The notes beneath the pieces were generated by a model. It searched no databases, was not told the DNA's origin, and was given only the letters and a program-made list of their open reading frames with translations. 64,000 bases of DNA from Corynebacterium sp. ACRPH (GTDB taxonomy: Bacteria > Actinomycetota > Actinomycetes > Mycobacteriales > Mycobacteriaceae). Within the stretch, counting starts at the first letter, position 1. Each line of letters starts with the position of its first letter. The position numbers and the translations under genes are program-made. The DNA lies in contig NZ_JAKRND010000003.1 of the NCBI RefSeq assembly GCF_022347285.1, positions 110,058 through 174,057 on the forward strand, written 5' to 3'. Below are positions 49,119-57,566 of this stretch, piece by piece.

Positions 49119-50000
49119 CTAGACTCGCACCGCCCGGCAGGAAAGGCAGCTGTCGTTGAAGGGCACCTGATAGGTCTGCACGGCGCCGGTGGCGAAATCC
49201 ACCAGCCGCCGTTGCTTCAAAACCTCGGGGATCTCCGGCTCCTCCGGTGGGGGTTCCTGCTGGAGCCGCGCCGCCCGGCGTGTGCGGATGAAGTCCTTGT
49301 GCGCCTGCCACCAGGGCAGGACGTGCTCATTTAGCATCATCGCCAGCTGCGTGGAGGCCGCCTGAATGAGGTGCCTCTCCGTGCTGCCGGGCCTGCCCGT
49401 GGCCTGCAGGCGAATGCCGCGCCAGCCGTCGTCGATCTTGCCGTAGTAGCTATCCGCGCAGGCCAGGCAGGGCGTAACGCCCGGCACGACCAACGGCCCT
49501 AGAACCGTCTTGCCGTCAACGATGCCGGCAGGGTAGTGGGCCACGCGGTTGACCATCAGCGCATGCTGCACGTCCGGGGTGGGGAACACCGCGCCGGGCA
49601 GGGCGATCAGCGAACGCCGAGCCTCGCTGGGCGTGGACGTGATGCTGTAACTTAAGCCCAGCGCCTCCAGAACGGGTTCCAGCCGCTCGCTAGCCACGCC
49701 GGAGGCCAGTACGTGGAAGCTCACGTTCCCCTGGGAGGGGCGCAGGATCTTCGCCTGCATCATCTCAGAGAGCATCAGCCGCGCATCCTCAGATTCCAGC
49801 CCGCAGTAGCCCAGCTTCTGGTGCAGTTCGTCGAAGCCGATTCCCCCACGGGCCAGGGCGAACACGTGTGCCACCTGGCCGGGGTTCACGCTCTTCGGCA
49901 GCGGCAGAATCATCGACTCGTGCGGCAAGACCCCGAACTGCAGGCCGATCGTCGGCCTGGCCAGGATGGCTGTGCTCGACGGCAAGTTAAGCTCTAGCAT
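49119..50000 (-). CDS. ThiF/cyclodehydratase-like protein with CxxC motifs
   Basis: This 293-residue protein resembles the E1/ThiF-like partner of YcaO-type azoline-forming enzymes. It has a leader-peptide-binding-like N-terminal region, a middle Rossmann-like part, the signature PCLACADSYYGKIDDGW and a C-terminal SCLSCRA, giving two CxxC pairs for one structural zinc. No ATP-binding E1 motif (GxGxxG) is visible, so it may be a non-catalytic recognition protein. Orthologues sit beside uvrD2 in actinobacteria without a YcaO gene, as here. Convergent with uvrD2. Confidence 0.72.
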   Translation of the reverse strand: MLELNLPSSTAILARPTIGLQFGVLPHESMILPLPKSVNPGQVAHVFALARGGIGFDELHQKLGYCGLESEDARLMLSEMMQAKILRPSQGNVSFHVLASGVASERLEPVLEALGLSYSITSTPSEARRSLIALPGAVFPTPDVQHALMVNRVAHYPAGIVDGKTVLGPLVVPGVTPCLACADSYYGKIDDGWRGIRLQATGRPGSTERHLIQAASTQLAMMLNEHVLPWWQAHKDFIRTRRAARLQQEPPPEEPEIPEVLKQRRLVDFATGAVQTYQVPFNDSCLSCRAVRV

Positions 50001-50145
50001 GATTGCATTCCCCTAAAACCCCTGTCACTTAAAACCCCAGTCCCTAATATCCTAGTGCGGCAGCCTGCGCTCCCCATGCGCGCTGTGCAGTCGCCTCTCA
50101 CCCTAGCAGCGCTGCATTGTCCTCGCTGGTGGAAAGGTTGTTCCG

Positions 50146-50736
50146 ATGGCTCCCTCCTTCCGCTCCCAGGCGATCGACCCGCAGCGGTTGGCCCGCGAGG
50201 TACAGGAGGATCTTGCAACCCAGCTAGGCCCTGAGGTGACGGTGCCGCCCATCACCATCCGCCTGTCCACCCGGCGCAAGAAGACAGTCGCGGTGCGGGA
50301 AGAAGGCGATGGGTTCTTGGTCATGTCGCCCGCGGCCATCGGAGAGGCCGAGCTGCGCAGAATCAGCGTAGAGCTGGTGGGGAAGGCGCTGAAGAGTCGG
50401 CGTCAAACAATGGGCAACAAGGAGCTAGCAGCGCGGGCGGTGCAGCTCAATGACAAGTACCTCGGTGGTCGGGCGACAATCGGGGAGATCAAGTTCGTCA
50501 CAAACATGAATACGCGCTGGGGCAGCTGCTCGGTGCAGTCCAAGCGCATCCGGATCGCGCACCAGTTGCAGGAAGTGCCCGGCTACGTGCTGGATGCCGT
50601 GATTATCCACGAGCTGATCCACACGTTCGTGCCGAATCACGGCCCGGAGTTTCGTAAATGGGAGGCGCGCACCCCGCAGCTGGAGAAGGCACAGGGCTAC
50701 CTGGAGGCTTTCAAGCGCTGGGGGATGCGCGGCTAG
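50146..50736 (+). CDS. YgjP/DUF45-family metallopeptidase
   Basis: This 196-residue protein has the zinc motif VIIHELIHTFVPNHGPEF (HExxH with a third His) preceded by the conserved NTRWGSCSVQSKRIRI, diagnostic for the YgjP/WLM family related to M48 and SprT peptidases. Substrate unknown. It starts with ATG 50146, with AAAGG about 10 nt upstream, and is convergent with the DUF2342 gene with no gap. Confidence 0.88.
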   Translation: MAPSFRSQAIDPQRLAREVQEDLATQLGPEVTVPPITIRLSTRRKKTVAVREEGDGFLVMSPAAIGEAELRRISVELVGKALKSRRQTMGNKELAARAVQLNDKYLGGRATIGEIKFVTNMNTRWGSCSVQSKRIRIAHQLQEVPGYVLDAVIIHELIHTFVPNHGPEFRKWEARTPQLEKAQGYLEAFKRWGMRG

Positions 50737-52236
50737 CTACTCTTTGTCGCTGTCGCCGTTCTCGCTGTCCTCGCCAGCGCCGTCTTCGTCGCTGCGCTTC
50801 TCGTTGAGCTCCCGCTCCAGCTTCTCGATCTCGCTGATGGGGTTGAAGTCCTCCATCTCGTCCTCGTCGAAAGCCACGCTGCTGATGAAGGCCGCCGGGT
50901 TGTCCAGGTCGGAGGCCACGGGAAGGAAGTCGGGGTGGTCCCACACGCCGTCGCGCTGAGTGACGCCCACCGCATCATCCAGCTTGCGCCACAGCTCGGC
51001 TGCCTCGTTTGCCTTCGGGGCAGTGAAGCTAATTCCGACGGCCTTGGTCAGCGCATCCATGGCGGGGGAACCGTTGTTGCGGAACTCGGACCAAGCGGCA
51101 CCAATCATGGCCGCTCCAGGAATGCGGGAGTTCAGGGCGGAACCTACGACATAATCCACCCAGCCTTCGATGAGCGACAGGCTGGTTTCCAGGCGCTCGC
51201 GGGCGTGGGCGTTAGTGGAGACAACCTGGGGGGAGAGATCCTGACCCTGCATCCGCTCCATCATCTCCTGCATCTTCGCCGGATCGTTCATGGATTCCGG
51301 GGTGATCTCCCGGGTGGCTTCCTCAATGGCGGAGTAATCCAGCGACAGGCCGGCGGCGAACTCCTCGACGTCCAGGATGAGGCGCTCCACCAGCCACGGG
51401 ACGTGCTTGAACAGGCGCAGATGCGCGGCCTCGCGGGCGGCCAGGTAGATCAGCGCCTCGCGGGGCTCGCAGCCCAACTTCTTGGCCATGGAATCCAGGT
51501 GTTCGGTTGCGATCGCGGCGGTATCGCCCTCGGCCAGCGGCACGCCCCACTGGGTGGACAGCACGACGTCGGTGGCCATCGCGCCCAGGGTGTTGCCCAG
51601 CTGGGCGCCGAAGTTCATGGCGTTGATCTGCTTCATCATTCCCGCCAGCGGGCCGAGCTGGCTGCGCATTTCTTCCGGCACGCCACCCAGGGCAGCGTCG
51701 CCGAGCTTGTCGGCCAGGGGAGTGACCACGCGCTTCCACGTTTCGAAGGTTTCGTCCAGCCACTGCGCCGGGCCAAAGGCCACGGAGCCGGAGGCACCGG
51801 CGGGCAGGTGGGTGGCCTCGTCCAGCCACAGCTCGGCCAGACGAACGGAATCGGCCACCGCCTGCGAGTCGTTATGACTGGGGCGGGTGTCCTTGTTGGT
51901 GGCGGCGATCCGCTGGCGCGCGGTGCGCTTGGCCAGTCCGTAATTGACCGGCCCCCGGCCTTCGGCACTGTTCATGTCTGTACCGAATCCGGAGAGCATG
52001 GAACCAAACTGGTTCAGGATGTCGCCCAGGTTGCCGGCTCCCATGTTGCCCGCGCCGCCGTTCATTCCGCCTGCGCCGCCGCCCATGGGGCCGCCGAAGA
52101 AGAAGCCGAACGGGTTGTTTTCGTTCCCGTTGTTCCCGTTTTCGTCGCGGTTGTTATCGCGGTTCCTATCGCCGTCTTTGTCGCGGTCGTCATCGGAATC
52201 GTGCGGGCCGTGGAAGCCAAAACCGAATTTACTCAT
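50737..52236 (-). CDS. DUF2342 zinc-dependent metalloprotease-like protein
   Basis: This 499-residue protein (start MSKFGFGFHGPHD at 52236) has two parts. The N-terminal 90 residues are low-complexity: a D/N/R/K-rich stretch (DSDDDRDKDGDRNRDNN) then a Gly/Met/Asn-rich stretch. The DUF2342 core follows with LAELWLDEATHLPA, LAAREAAHLRLFKHVPWL and LIEGWVDYV, matching the family's usual metal-binding helices. The C-terminus is acidic. It belongs to the group annotated as coenzyme F420 biosynthesis-associated or zinc-dependent metalloprotease, though corynebacteria need not make F420; its role is unknown. Confidence 0.85.
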   Translation of the reverse strand: MSKFGFGFHGPHDSDDDRDKDGDRNRDNNRDENGNNGNENNPFGFFFGGPMGGGAGGMNGGAGNMGAGNLGDILNQFGSMLSGFGTDMNSAEGRGPVNYGLAKRTARQRIAATNKDTRPSHNDSQAVADSVRLAELWLDEATHLPAGASGSVAFGPAQWLDETFETWKRVVTPLADKLGDAALGGVPEEMRSQLGPLAGMMKQINAMNFGAQLGNTLGAMATDVVLSTQWGVPLAEGDTAAIATEHLDSMAKKLGCEPREALIYLAAREAAHLRLFKHVPWLVERLILDVEEFAAGLSLDYSAIEEATREITPESMNDPAKMQEMMERMQGQDLSPQVVSTNAHARERLETSLSLIEGWVDYVVGSALNSRIPGAAMIGAAWSEFRNNGSPAMDALTKAVGISFTAPKANEAAELWRKLDDAVGVTQRDGVWDHPDFLPVASDLDNPAAFISSVAFDEDEMEDFNPISEIEKLERELNEKRSDEDGAGEDSENGDSDKE

Positions 52237-52380
52237 GTACCCCACCGTACCGACTGTTGCAGGGTGAAAACGACCTCGAAAGGCCGCGAAGGCGCCTAAA
52301 TGCGTGTGCTGAGAGCGAACAGGGTTCGACCTGTGCCGGGGTGGGCAAACCTGTCGGGTGGAGCATGTAAAGTTGGGCGA

Positions 52381-53460
52381 GTGAAGTTCTGGAACAGGCG
52401 AAATCGCACCATTGTAGTGGGCGCTGTGCCCGTCGTGGCGGTCTTTTCCCTCCTCGGCCTGCCGTCGATCCCCGGCACCGGCATCGACCTGACTGTCCCC
52501 TATGCAGCTGAGGGGAACGGGCCGACGTTCAATACTTTGGGCGAGGTCGATGGCCGCCAGATCGTGGACATCAGTGGTGCGAAGACTCACCCGACCAGCG
52601 GAAACCTCAACATGACCACCGTGTCCGTCCGCACGAACATGACCTTGGCGCAGGCGCTGAAGCGCTGGGTTTCTACGGACGACACCCTGGTGCCGATCGA
52701 GCATGTATTCCCCTCCGGCAAGTCTTCGGAGGAAGTACAGCGTCAGAATGCCGCCGCGTTCGCCAATTCGGAGTCTAACGCCACCATTTCGGCGATGAAC
52801 CACCTGAACAAGCCCCTGGAGACCATGGCGCTGGAGATCTCCGAGGATTCCCCGGCGCAGGGCAAGATCGAGGTCAACGACATCATCACGAAGGTCGATG
52901 GGGAGAAGATCACGCTGCCCAGCGAGCTATCGGAGAAGATTAAGGGCTACAAGCCGGGCGACGAGGTCACTGTCACCGTCAAGCGCCAGGAGAAGGACAA
53001 GGACATCAAGGTCAAGCTCGCCGAGCTGCCGGAGGAGGTGCGTGGCGACCATCCGAAGGACACTGCCTTCCTTGGCGTGACGGCCGTCGCCCAGCCCGGC
53101 GGTGACATCAAGGTGGAGTACAACCTGACCGACATCGGCGGCCCGTCCGCCGGACTGATGTTCTCTATGGCGGTCGTCGACAAGCTGACGCCCGAGGAAC
53201 TGACAGGTGGGAAGTTCGTCGCCGGTACCGGAACTATTGACGCCGCAGGCAAGGTCGGCCCGATTGGTGGCATCACTCACAAGATCGCCGCCGCCAAGGA
53301 AGCCGGTGCAGAGGTGTTCCTAGTGCCGGCGCAGAACTGCGCCGAAGCAGTCCACGAGCCGCCGGAGGGGATCACTCTGTTGAAGGTCGATACGCTCGAC
53401 GATGCGATCAAGGACCTCAAGAACTACAACGACGGCAAGCAGGCCGATACCTGTAAGTAG
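52381..53460 (+). CDS. PDZ and Lon-protease domain secreted protein (YlbL-like)
   Basis: This 359-residue protein has an N-terminal signal anchor (IVVGAVPVVAVFSLLGLPSIPG), a PDZ domain (SPAQGKIEVNDIITKVDGEKI) and a C-terminal Lon-type Ser/Lys protease domain with the catalytic Ser in GGPSAGLMFSMAVVD and Lys in GGITHKIAAAKEAG. It acts on the outer face of the membrane; substrates unknown. The GTG at 52381 is preferred because TAAAGT (52368-52373) lies 7 nt upstream, giving a leaderless start right at a basic n-region (MKFWNRRNR). In-frame 52300 is an alternative. Confidence 0.9.
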   Translation: MKFWNRRNRTIVVGAVPVVAVFSLLGLPSIPGTGIDLTVPYAAEGNGPTFNTLGEVDGRQIVDISGAKTHPTSGNLNMTTVSVRTNMTLAQALKRWVSTDDTLVPIEHVFPSGKSSEEVQRQNAAAFANSESNATISAMNHLNKPLETMALEISEDSPAQGKIEVNDIITKVDGEKITLPSELSEKIKGYKPGDEVTVTVKRQEKDKDIKVKLAELPEEVRGDHPKDTAFLGVTAVAQPGGDIKVEYNLTDIGGPSAGLMFSMAVVDKLTPEELTGGKFVAGTGTIDAAGKVGPIGGITHKIAAAKEAGAEVFLVPAQNCAEAVHEPPEGITLLKVDTLDDAIKDLKNYNDGKQADTCK

Positions 53461-53490
53461 CGGCCAGCGGCTACTCGCTTCTATCTGCTT

Positions 53491-54051
53491 TTATTCGTCG
53501 GCCTCGAAGGTGGCGCGCAGGGTGTGAATCACGCCGGGGGCGATGTCGTCCCCGCCGAGCAGCTGCACCTTGTCCTGGCCGAAGGGATCCTCCGCAAGCT
53601 CCTCCTCGCTGGGGCGTAGCTGGATAAGGGAACGCTCGGGGCCGGAAAAGTCGGCGTCACAAAGAATTCCGCTGAACAAGCGAGCCTGGCGCGGGGCAGG
53701 GTCCGCACCGGGCGCGGCGTTGGAGAAGGTGATCTCCTGGGCGAGGATCGCCCCGACGACGGGGGCGGGCCAGCGGATGGTGGCGAGGAACTGTCCGAGT
53801 TCCTCGCTGCCAGGGCGGATGTGCTCCGGGATGTCCTCCTGCACCACCAGAGCCAAAGGGTTGGCCGGGACATCGTCGTCGAAAGCCTGGGGCGCAGCAT
53901 CGGCGATCAGCGAGGCTGGCACCAGGGCGAACAGGGTGGCCGGTTGGTCCCAGCCCTCGGCCTGCACGAAGTCCACTGCCTCGCGCAGAGCTGCGTTGAG
54001 CACACGCTCGTACTGCAGATCGACGTTCGGGGAGGAATCGGGAGAGGTCAT
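53491..54051 (-). CDS. PPA1309 family protein
   Basis: This conserved actinobacterial protein of 186 residues has an N-terminal helix (RVLNAALREAVDFVQAEGWDQPATLFALVP), a central LALVVQEDIPEHIRPGSEEL and a C-terminal PGVIHTLRATFEADE. Function unknown. It lies between the PDZ-Lon gene (convergent) and the UPF0182 gene (divergent), a conserved arrangement in Actinobacteria. Confidence 0.85.
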   Translation of the reverse strand: MTSPDSSPNVDLQYERVLNAALREAVDFVQAEGWDQPATLFALVPASLIADAAPQAFDDDVPANPLALVVQEDIPEHIRPGSEELGQFLATIRWPAPVVGAILAQEITFSNAAPGADPAPRQARLFSGILCDADFSGPERSLIQLRPSEEELAEDPFGQDKVQLLGGDDIAPGVIHTLRATFEADE

Positions 54052-54182
54052 TCGTGATGCCTTTCTTTCGTTGGGGGATGGGTTGGGGTTTGTTATGAGG
54101 CTTTAAGAATTGTACGTATCCTGGTAGAAACATCGCGATCAGCGATACCCACAGGTGCGATTAGCAGGAGAGTATTTAAGCC

Positions 54183-57100
54183 TTGAGCACGCCCACGCCA
54201 CCGTCTTCGGGTCGCCCGAAGCAGCCGTTCCCGTCCAGCCCAGGGTCGAGCAGGCGCTCGAAGTTCCTGGGAATCCTGGTGGCAGCCATCGCCATCATGA
54301 TCTTCATTGTGCCGGTGGTGGTGAGCACATACACCGACTTCGCCTGGTTCCGCAGCGTGGACTACCAGGGCGTGTTCATGAACGTGATCGTGACCCGCCT
54401 GGTGCTCTTTGGGATCTTTGGGCTGATCGGCGCACTGATTTCCTGGTTGGCGGCGTATCTGGCGTACCGCGCGCGGCCGGACGAGATCGAATCCCTGGGC
54501 ACGTCTTCGCCCCTGGCCGAGTACCGACCGCTGATCCGCCGCAACATGCGCCCATTCCTGGTGGGCATTCCGCTGTTCGTCGGCGTAATCACCGGCATGA
54601 TTGTGCAGGCCAACTGGCGCTCGGTGCTGCTGTTCCTGAACGGGTCGAACTTTGGGGTGCACGATCCGCAGTTCGATAAGGACCTGGGCTTTTATGCCTT
54701 TAACCTGCCTTTCCTGCAGATGCTGGTCTCCACCTTCAGCGTGCTGCTGATCCTGGCTTTTGTGATCAACGGCGTTGGCCACTACCTGCTGGGGTCCATC
54801 ACCACAGGTAACCCGCGCGTGGGGGAGAAGGCTTCTATCTCTACGAATGCCCGCCGTCAGCTGGCGGTTATTGCGGGCGCATGGATGCTGTTGAAGGCGG
54901 TCGGCTACTGGTTCGACCGCTACGGCCTGCTTACCCGTTCGCACGAAACCTTCACCGGTGCCTCTTACACGGACATCAATGCTGTGTTGCCCGCGCAGAT
55001 TGTGCTGCTGGTGATCTCGATCTTCGTGGCAGCCATGTTCTTCATCACGATTGTGCTGCGCGACCTGCGTATCCCGGCGCTGGCGGTTGCACTGATGGTG
55101 GGTTCTTCGCTGACCGTGGGGCTGGCGTGGCCCGCGATGCTGGAGCAGTTCTCCGTCAACCCGAACCGCGCGGAGAAGGAGCGCGAGTACATCGCCCGCA
55201 ATATCGAGGCCACCCGCTTCGCTTATGGCATCGGTGAAGACAAAGTCACTTACGACCGCGATTGGGGTTCTGCCGGTGACGCTGCCTCGCAGGAGCAGAA
55301 GAAGGCCGTTGCCGACGACTCCGCCACGCTCTCTAACGTGCGTTTGCTGGATCCGGAGGTGCTGAGCCCGACGTTCACCCAGCAACAGCAGCTGCGTAAC
55401 TTCTATGGCTTCCCTGACGAGCTGGCGATCGACCGCTACGAGGTGGACGGCGAGATGCGCGACTTCGTGGTCGCCGCCCGTGAGCTGAACCCGAACACCC
55501 TGGACGGCAACCAGAACGACTGGATTAACCGCCACACCGTCTACACCCACGGCAATGGTTTTGTGGCAGCACCTTCCCGCAAGGTCGACGAGGTAGCCCG
55601 CGACGTCGGCTCTGCCCGCGGTGGCTACCCGGTCTACACGGTCGCGGATTTGCAGTCGATGCAGTCCGGTAAGCAGGGCGGCGAGCTGGAACTGGATATC
55701 AAGCAGCCCCGTATTTACTTTGGCCCGGTTATTGCTTCGTCGAACCAGAACAACTCTGACTACGCGATCGTCGGCACTACCGAGGGCGAGCCGCTGGAGT
55801 ACGATACCGACGCATCCAACTACACCTACACGGGTACCGGTGGTGTGGACGTTTCCAACTACTTCAACCGCCTGATGTTCTCGGCCCACTTCGAGTCGAT
55901 GAACATGCTGCTGACGGATCGCATCGGTGAGGGGTCGAAGATCCTTTACGAGCGCGACCCTCGTGAGCGTGTGCACAAGGTTGCTCCGTGGCTGACCACG
56001 GATTCAAAGACTTACCCGATCGTCATTGACGGCCGTGTGAAGTGGGTCGTTGACGGTTACACGACGTTGAATAACCTGCCCTACTCCGAGCGGATTGGGC
56101 TCACTGATTCTACTGCGGACGCCCTCAACCCCGACGGCGTAAGTGAAACCCAGGTCGTCGACAATGAGGTTGGCTACATTCGCAATTCCGTGAAGGCAGT
56201 GGTCGATGCCTACGACGGCAGCGTGGAACTGTACGCCTACGATGAGGCGGACCCGGTGCTGAAGGCGTGGCGGGGCGCGTTCCCGGACGTGGTGAAGCCG
56301 CGTTCCGAGATCAGCAAGGAGCTGGAAGACCACCTGCGCTACCCGGAGGACATGTTCAAGGTGCAGCGCGAGCTGATCGCCAAGTACCACGTCTCCGACC
56401 CGGGCGTGTTCTTCCAGAACGACTCTTTCTGGTCCGTTCCGACGGATCCGACGGCCCCGCAGGACCGCCAGGACAACGCGCAGCCGCCGTACTACGTGGT
56501 GGCGGCCGATCCGGAGACGAATAAGCCCTCCTTCCAGCTGATTACCCCGTTCCGTGGCCTGCGCCGTGAGTTCCTGGCAGCTCACATGTCCGTGGGCTCC
56601 GATCCGGATAACTACGGAAAGATCAACGTGCGAGTGCTGCCGACGGGCACGCAGACGCTGGGCCCGAACCAGGCGCAGGATACGATGATGTCCTCCGACG
56701 AGATCGCCCGTGAGCGCACCCTGCTGGCCGGAACGAACGACCTGACGAACGGTAACCTGCTGACGCTGCCGGTGGGTGACGGGCAGATCCTGTATGTCGA
56801 GCCGGTCTACTCGCAGCGTAGTGGGCAGGATTCGGCCTTCCCGAAGCTGCTGCGCGTGCTGGTGAGCTACGACGGCCAGGTGGGCTATGCGCCGACCATC
56901 GCTGAGGCTCTGGACCAGGTGGGGATCAAGACGTCCTCCACCACTGACATCCAGGAGATCGACGGTTCGGTCGTTGATCCGACTAAGGGTGGAGACAGCG
57001 ACGACAAGGGCGACAAGGGCGACAAGGCCAAGGACGCAGACAAGGACAAGAAGTCCAAGGACGAGCAGAGCTCCGATGCGAAGGGCGCTGCCGGCAAGTC

Positions 57101-57254
57101 TGATGACAAGGGCACCGATACGGCTCCGGAACAGCGCGTGCGCGATGCGATGGACAAGGTGAACAAGACCCGCGAGTCCGGCACCTTCGAGGAGTTCGGT
57201 AAGGCACTGGACGAACTGGATAAGGCGGTCCAGGATCTGCAGTCTGAGCGCTAA
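54183..57254 (+). CDS. UPF0182 family integral membrane protein
   Basis: This 1023-residue protein has about seven membrane segments in the first 320 residues (first: FLGILVAAIAIMIFIVPVVV), then a large soluble domain with conserved GFVAAP, QPRIYFGPVI and YVEPVYSQ. Its tail is Asp/Lys-rich (DDKGDKGDKAKDADKDKK), with short DNA repeats, and ends in a coiled-coil-like segment. Function unknown; it is conserved in actinobacteria beside the PDZ-Lon gene. TTG start (MSTPTPPSSG) with GGAG at 54163-54166. A terminator follows. Confidence 0.92.
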   Translation: MSTPTPPSSGRPKQPFPSSPGSSRRSKFLGILVAAIAIMIFIVPVVVSTYTDFAWFRSVDYQGVFMNVIVTRLVLFGIFGLIGALISWLAAYLAYRARPDEIESLGTSSPLAEYRPLIRRNMRPFLVGIPLFVGVITGMIVQANWRSVLLFLNGSNFGVHDPQFDKDLGFYAFNLPFLQMLVSTFSVLLILAFVINGVGHYLLGSITTGNPRVGEKASISTNARRQLAVIAGAWMLLKAVGYWFDRYGLLTRSHETFTGASYTDINAVLPAQIVLLVISIFVAAMFFITIVLRDLRIPALAVALMVGSSLTVGLAWPAMLEQFSVNPNRAEKEREYIARNIEATRFAYGIGEDKVTYDRDWGSAGDAASQEQKKAVADDSATLSNVRLLDPEVLSPTFTQQQQLRNFYGFPDELAIDRYEVDGEMRDFVVAARELNPNTLDGNQNDWINRHTVYTHGNGFVAAPSRKVDEVARDVGSARGGYPVYTVADLQSMQSGKQGGELELDIKQPRIYFGPVIASSNQNNSDYAIVGTTEGEPLEYDTDASNYTYTGTGGVDVSNYFNRLMFSAHFESMNMLLTDRIGEGSKILYERDPRERVHKVAPWLTTDSKTYPIVIDGRVKWVVDGYTTLNNLPYSERIGLTDSTADALNPDGVSETQVVDNEVGYIRNSVKAVVDAYDGSVELYAYDEADPVLKAWRGAFPDVVKPRSEISKELEDHLRYPEDMFKVQRELIAKYHVSDPGVFFQNDSFWSVPTDPTAPQDRQDNAQPPYYVVAADPETNKPSFQLITPFRGLRREFLAAHMSVGSDPDNYGKINVRVLPTGTQTLGPNQAQDTMMSSDEIARERTLLAGTNDLTNGNLLTLPVGDGQILYVEPVYSQRSGQDSAFPKLLRVLVSYDGQVGYAPTIAEALDQVGIKTSSTTDIQEIDGSVVDPTKGGDSDDKGDKGDKAKDADKDKKSKDEQSSDAKGAAGKSDDKGTDTAPEQRVRDAMDKVNKTRESGTFEEFGKALDELDKAVQDLQSER

Positions 57255-57260
57255 GCCCCG

Positions 57261-57293
57261 GTGGAATCGCCTGTGACCAGGCGATTTCACTTT
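57261..57293 (+). terminator. terminator after the UPF0182 gene
   Basis: GTGGAATCGCCTG (57261-57273) and CAGGCGATTTCAC (57278-57290) form a stem with one G-T pair and a 4-nt loop, followed by TTTATC. Confidence 0.75.
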
Positions 57294-57314
57294 ATCCAAG
57301 CTCTGCGTTACAGT
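57286..57314 (+). promoter_or_regulatory. probable promoter of the initiator tRNA
   Basis: TTCACT (57286-57291) and TACAGT (57309-57314) are spaced by 17 nt, with the tRNA 36 nt downstream. The -35 overlaps the right arm of the preceding terminator. Confidence 0.45.
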
Positions 57315-57350
57315 AGGGGAGTCGCTGACGCGATGGCGTACAGCACTCGT

Positions 57351-57427
57351 CGCGGGGTGGAGCAGCTCGGTAGCTCGCTGGGCTCATAACCCAGAGGTCG
57401 TTGGTTCGAATCCAGCCCCCGCTACTA
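57351..57427 (+). tRNA. initiator tRNA-Met (CAT)
   Basis: The sequence folds as a tRNA: acceptor CGCGGGG, D-arm with AGCTCGGTAGCT, anticodon stem-loop TGGGCTCATAACCCA, and T-arm GGTTCGAATCC. Initiator hallmarks are three consecutive G-C pairs in the anticodon stem and an unpaired first acceptor position (C1 opposite T72). The genome encodes CTA rather than CCA at the 3' end. It marks the junction between the conserved core and an accessory island. Confidence 0.93.
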
Positions 57428-57433
57428 AGACAG

Positions 57434-57470
57434 GGTCCCTACCAGTGCAAATGCTGGTAGGGACCTTCTT
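57434..57470 (+). terminator. strong terminator after tRNA-fMet
   Basis: A 12-bp perfect stem (GGTCCCTACCAG, 57434-57445; CTGGTAGGGACC, 57454-57465) with an 8-nt loop is followed by TTCTT. Confidence 0.85.
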
Positions 57471-57493
57471 CATTTCGCGCTCGGATCGCCATT

Positions 57494-57517
57494 TGGTGCA
57501 CTACGTGGTGCACTAGG
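57494..57517. repeat. 12-bp tandem repeat at the island edge
   Basis: TGGTGCACTACG (57494-57505) is followed directly by TGGTGCACTAGG (57506-57517), one mismatch. Each contains the palindrome GTGCAC. Located between the tRNA terminator and the truncated DUF262 gene, it could be part of an attachment or integrase-end remnant. Confidence 0.5.
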
Positions 57518-57566
57518 GTCAAAATCCTGCACCAAACGGAACTGCGACGCTCCACCGAAGCGGCAC

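Noticed and set aside
49119..50000. Azoline-containing peptide gene cluster
   Set aside because: No YcaO, precursor, dehydrogenase or export gene is next to the cyclodehydratase-like gene; all neighbours are core DNA-repair and membrane genes.
54093..55976. 627-codon open frame antisense to the UPF0182 gene
   Set aside because: Composition (His, Gln, Arg, Val rich) is typical of antisense shadows in high-GC genes; no domain recognised.
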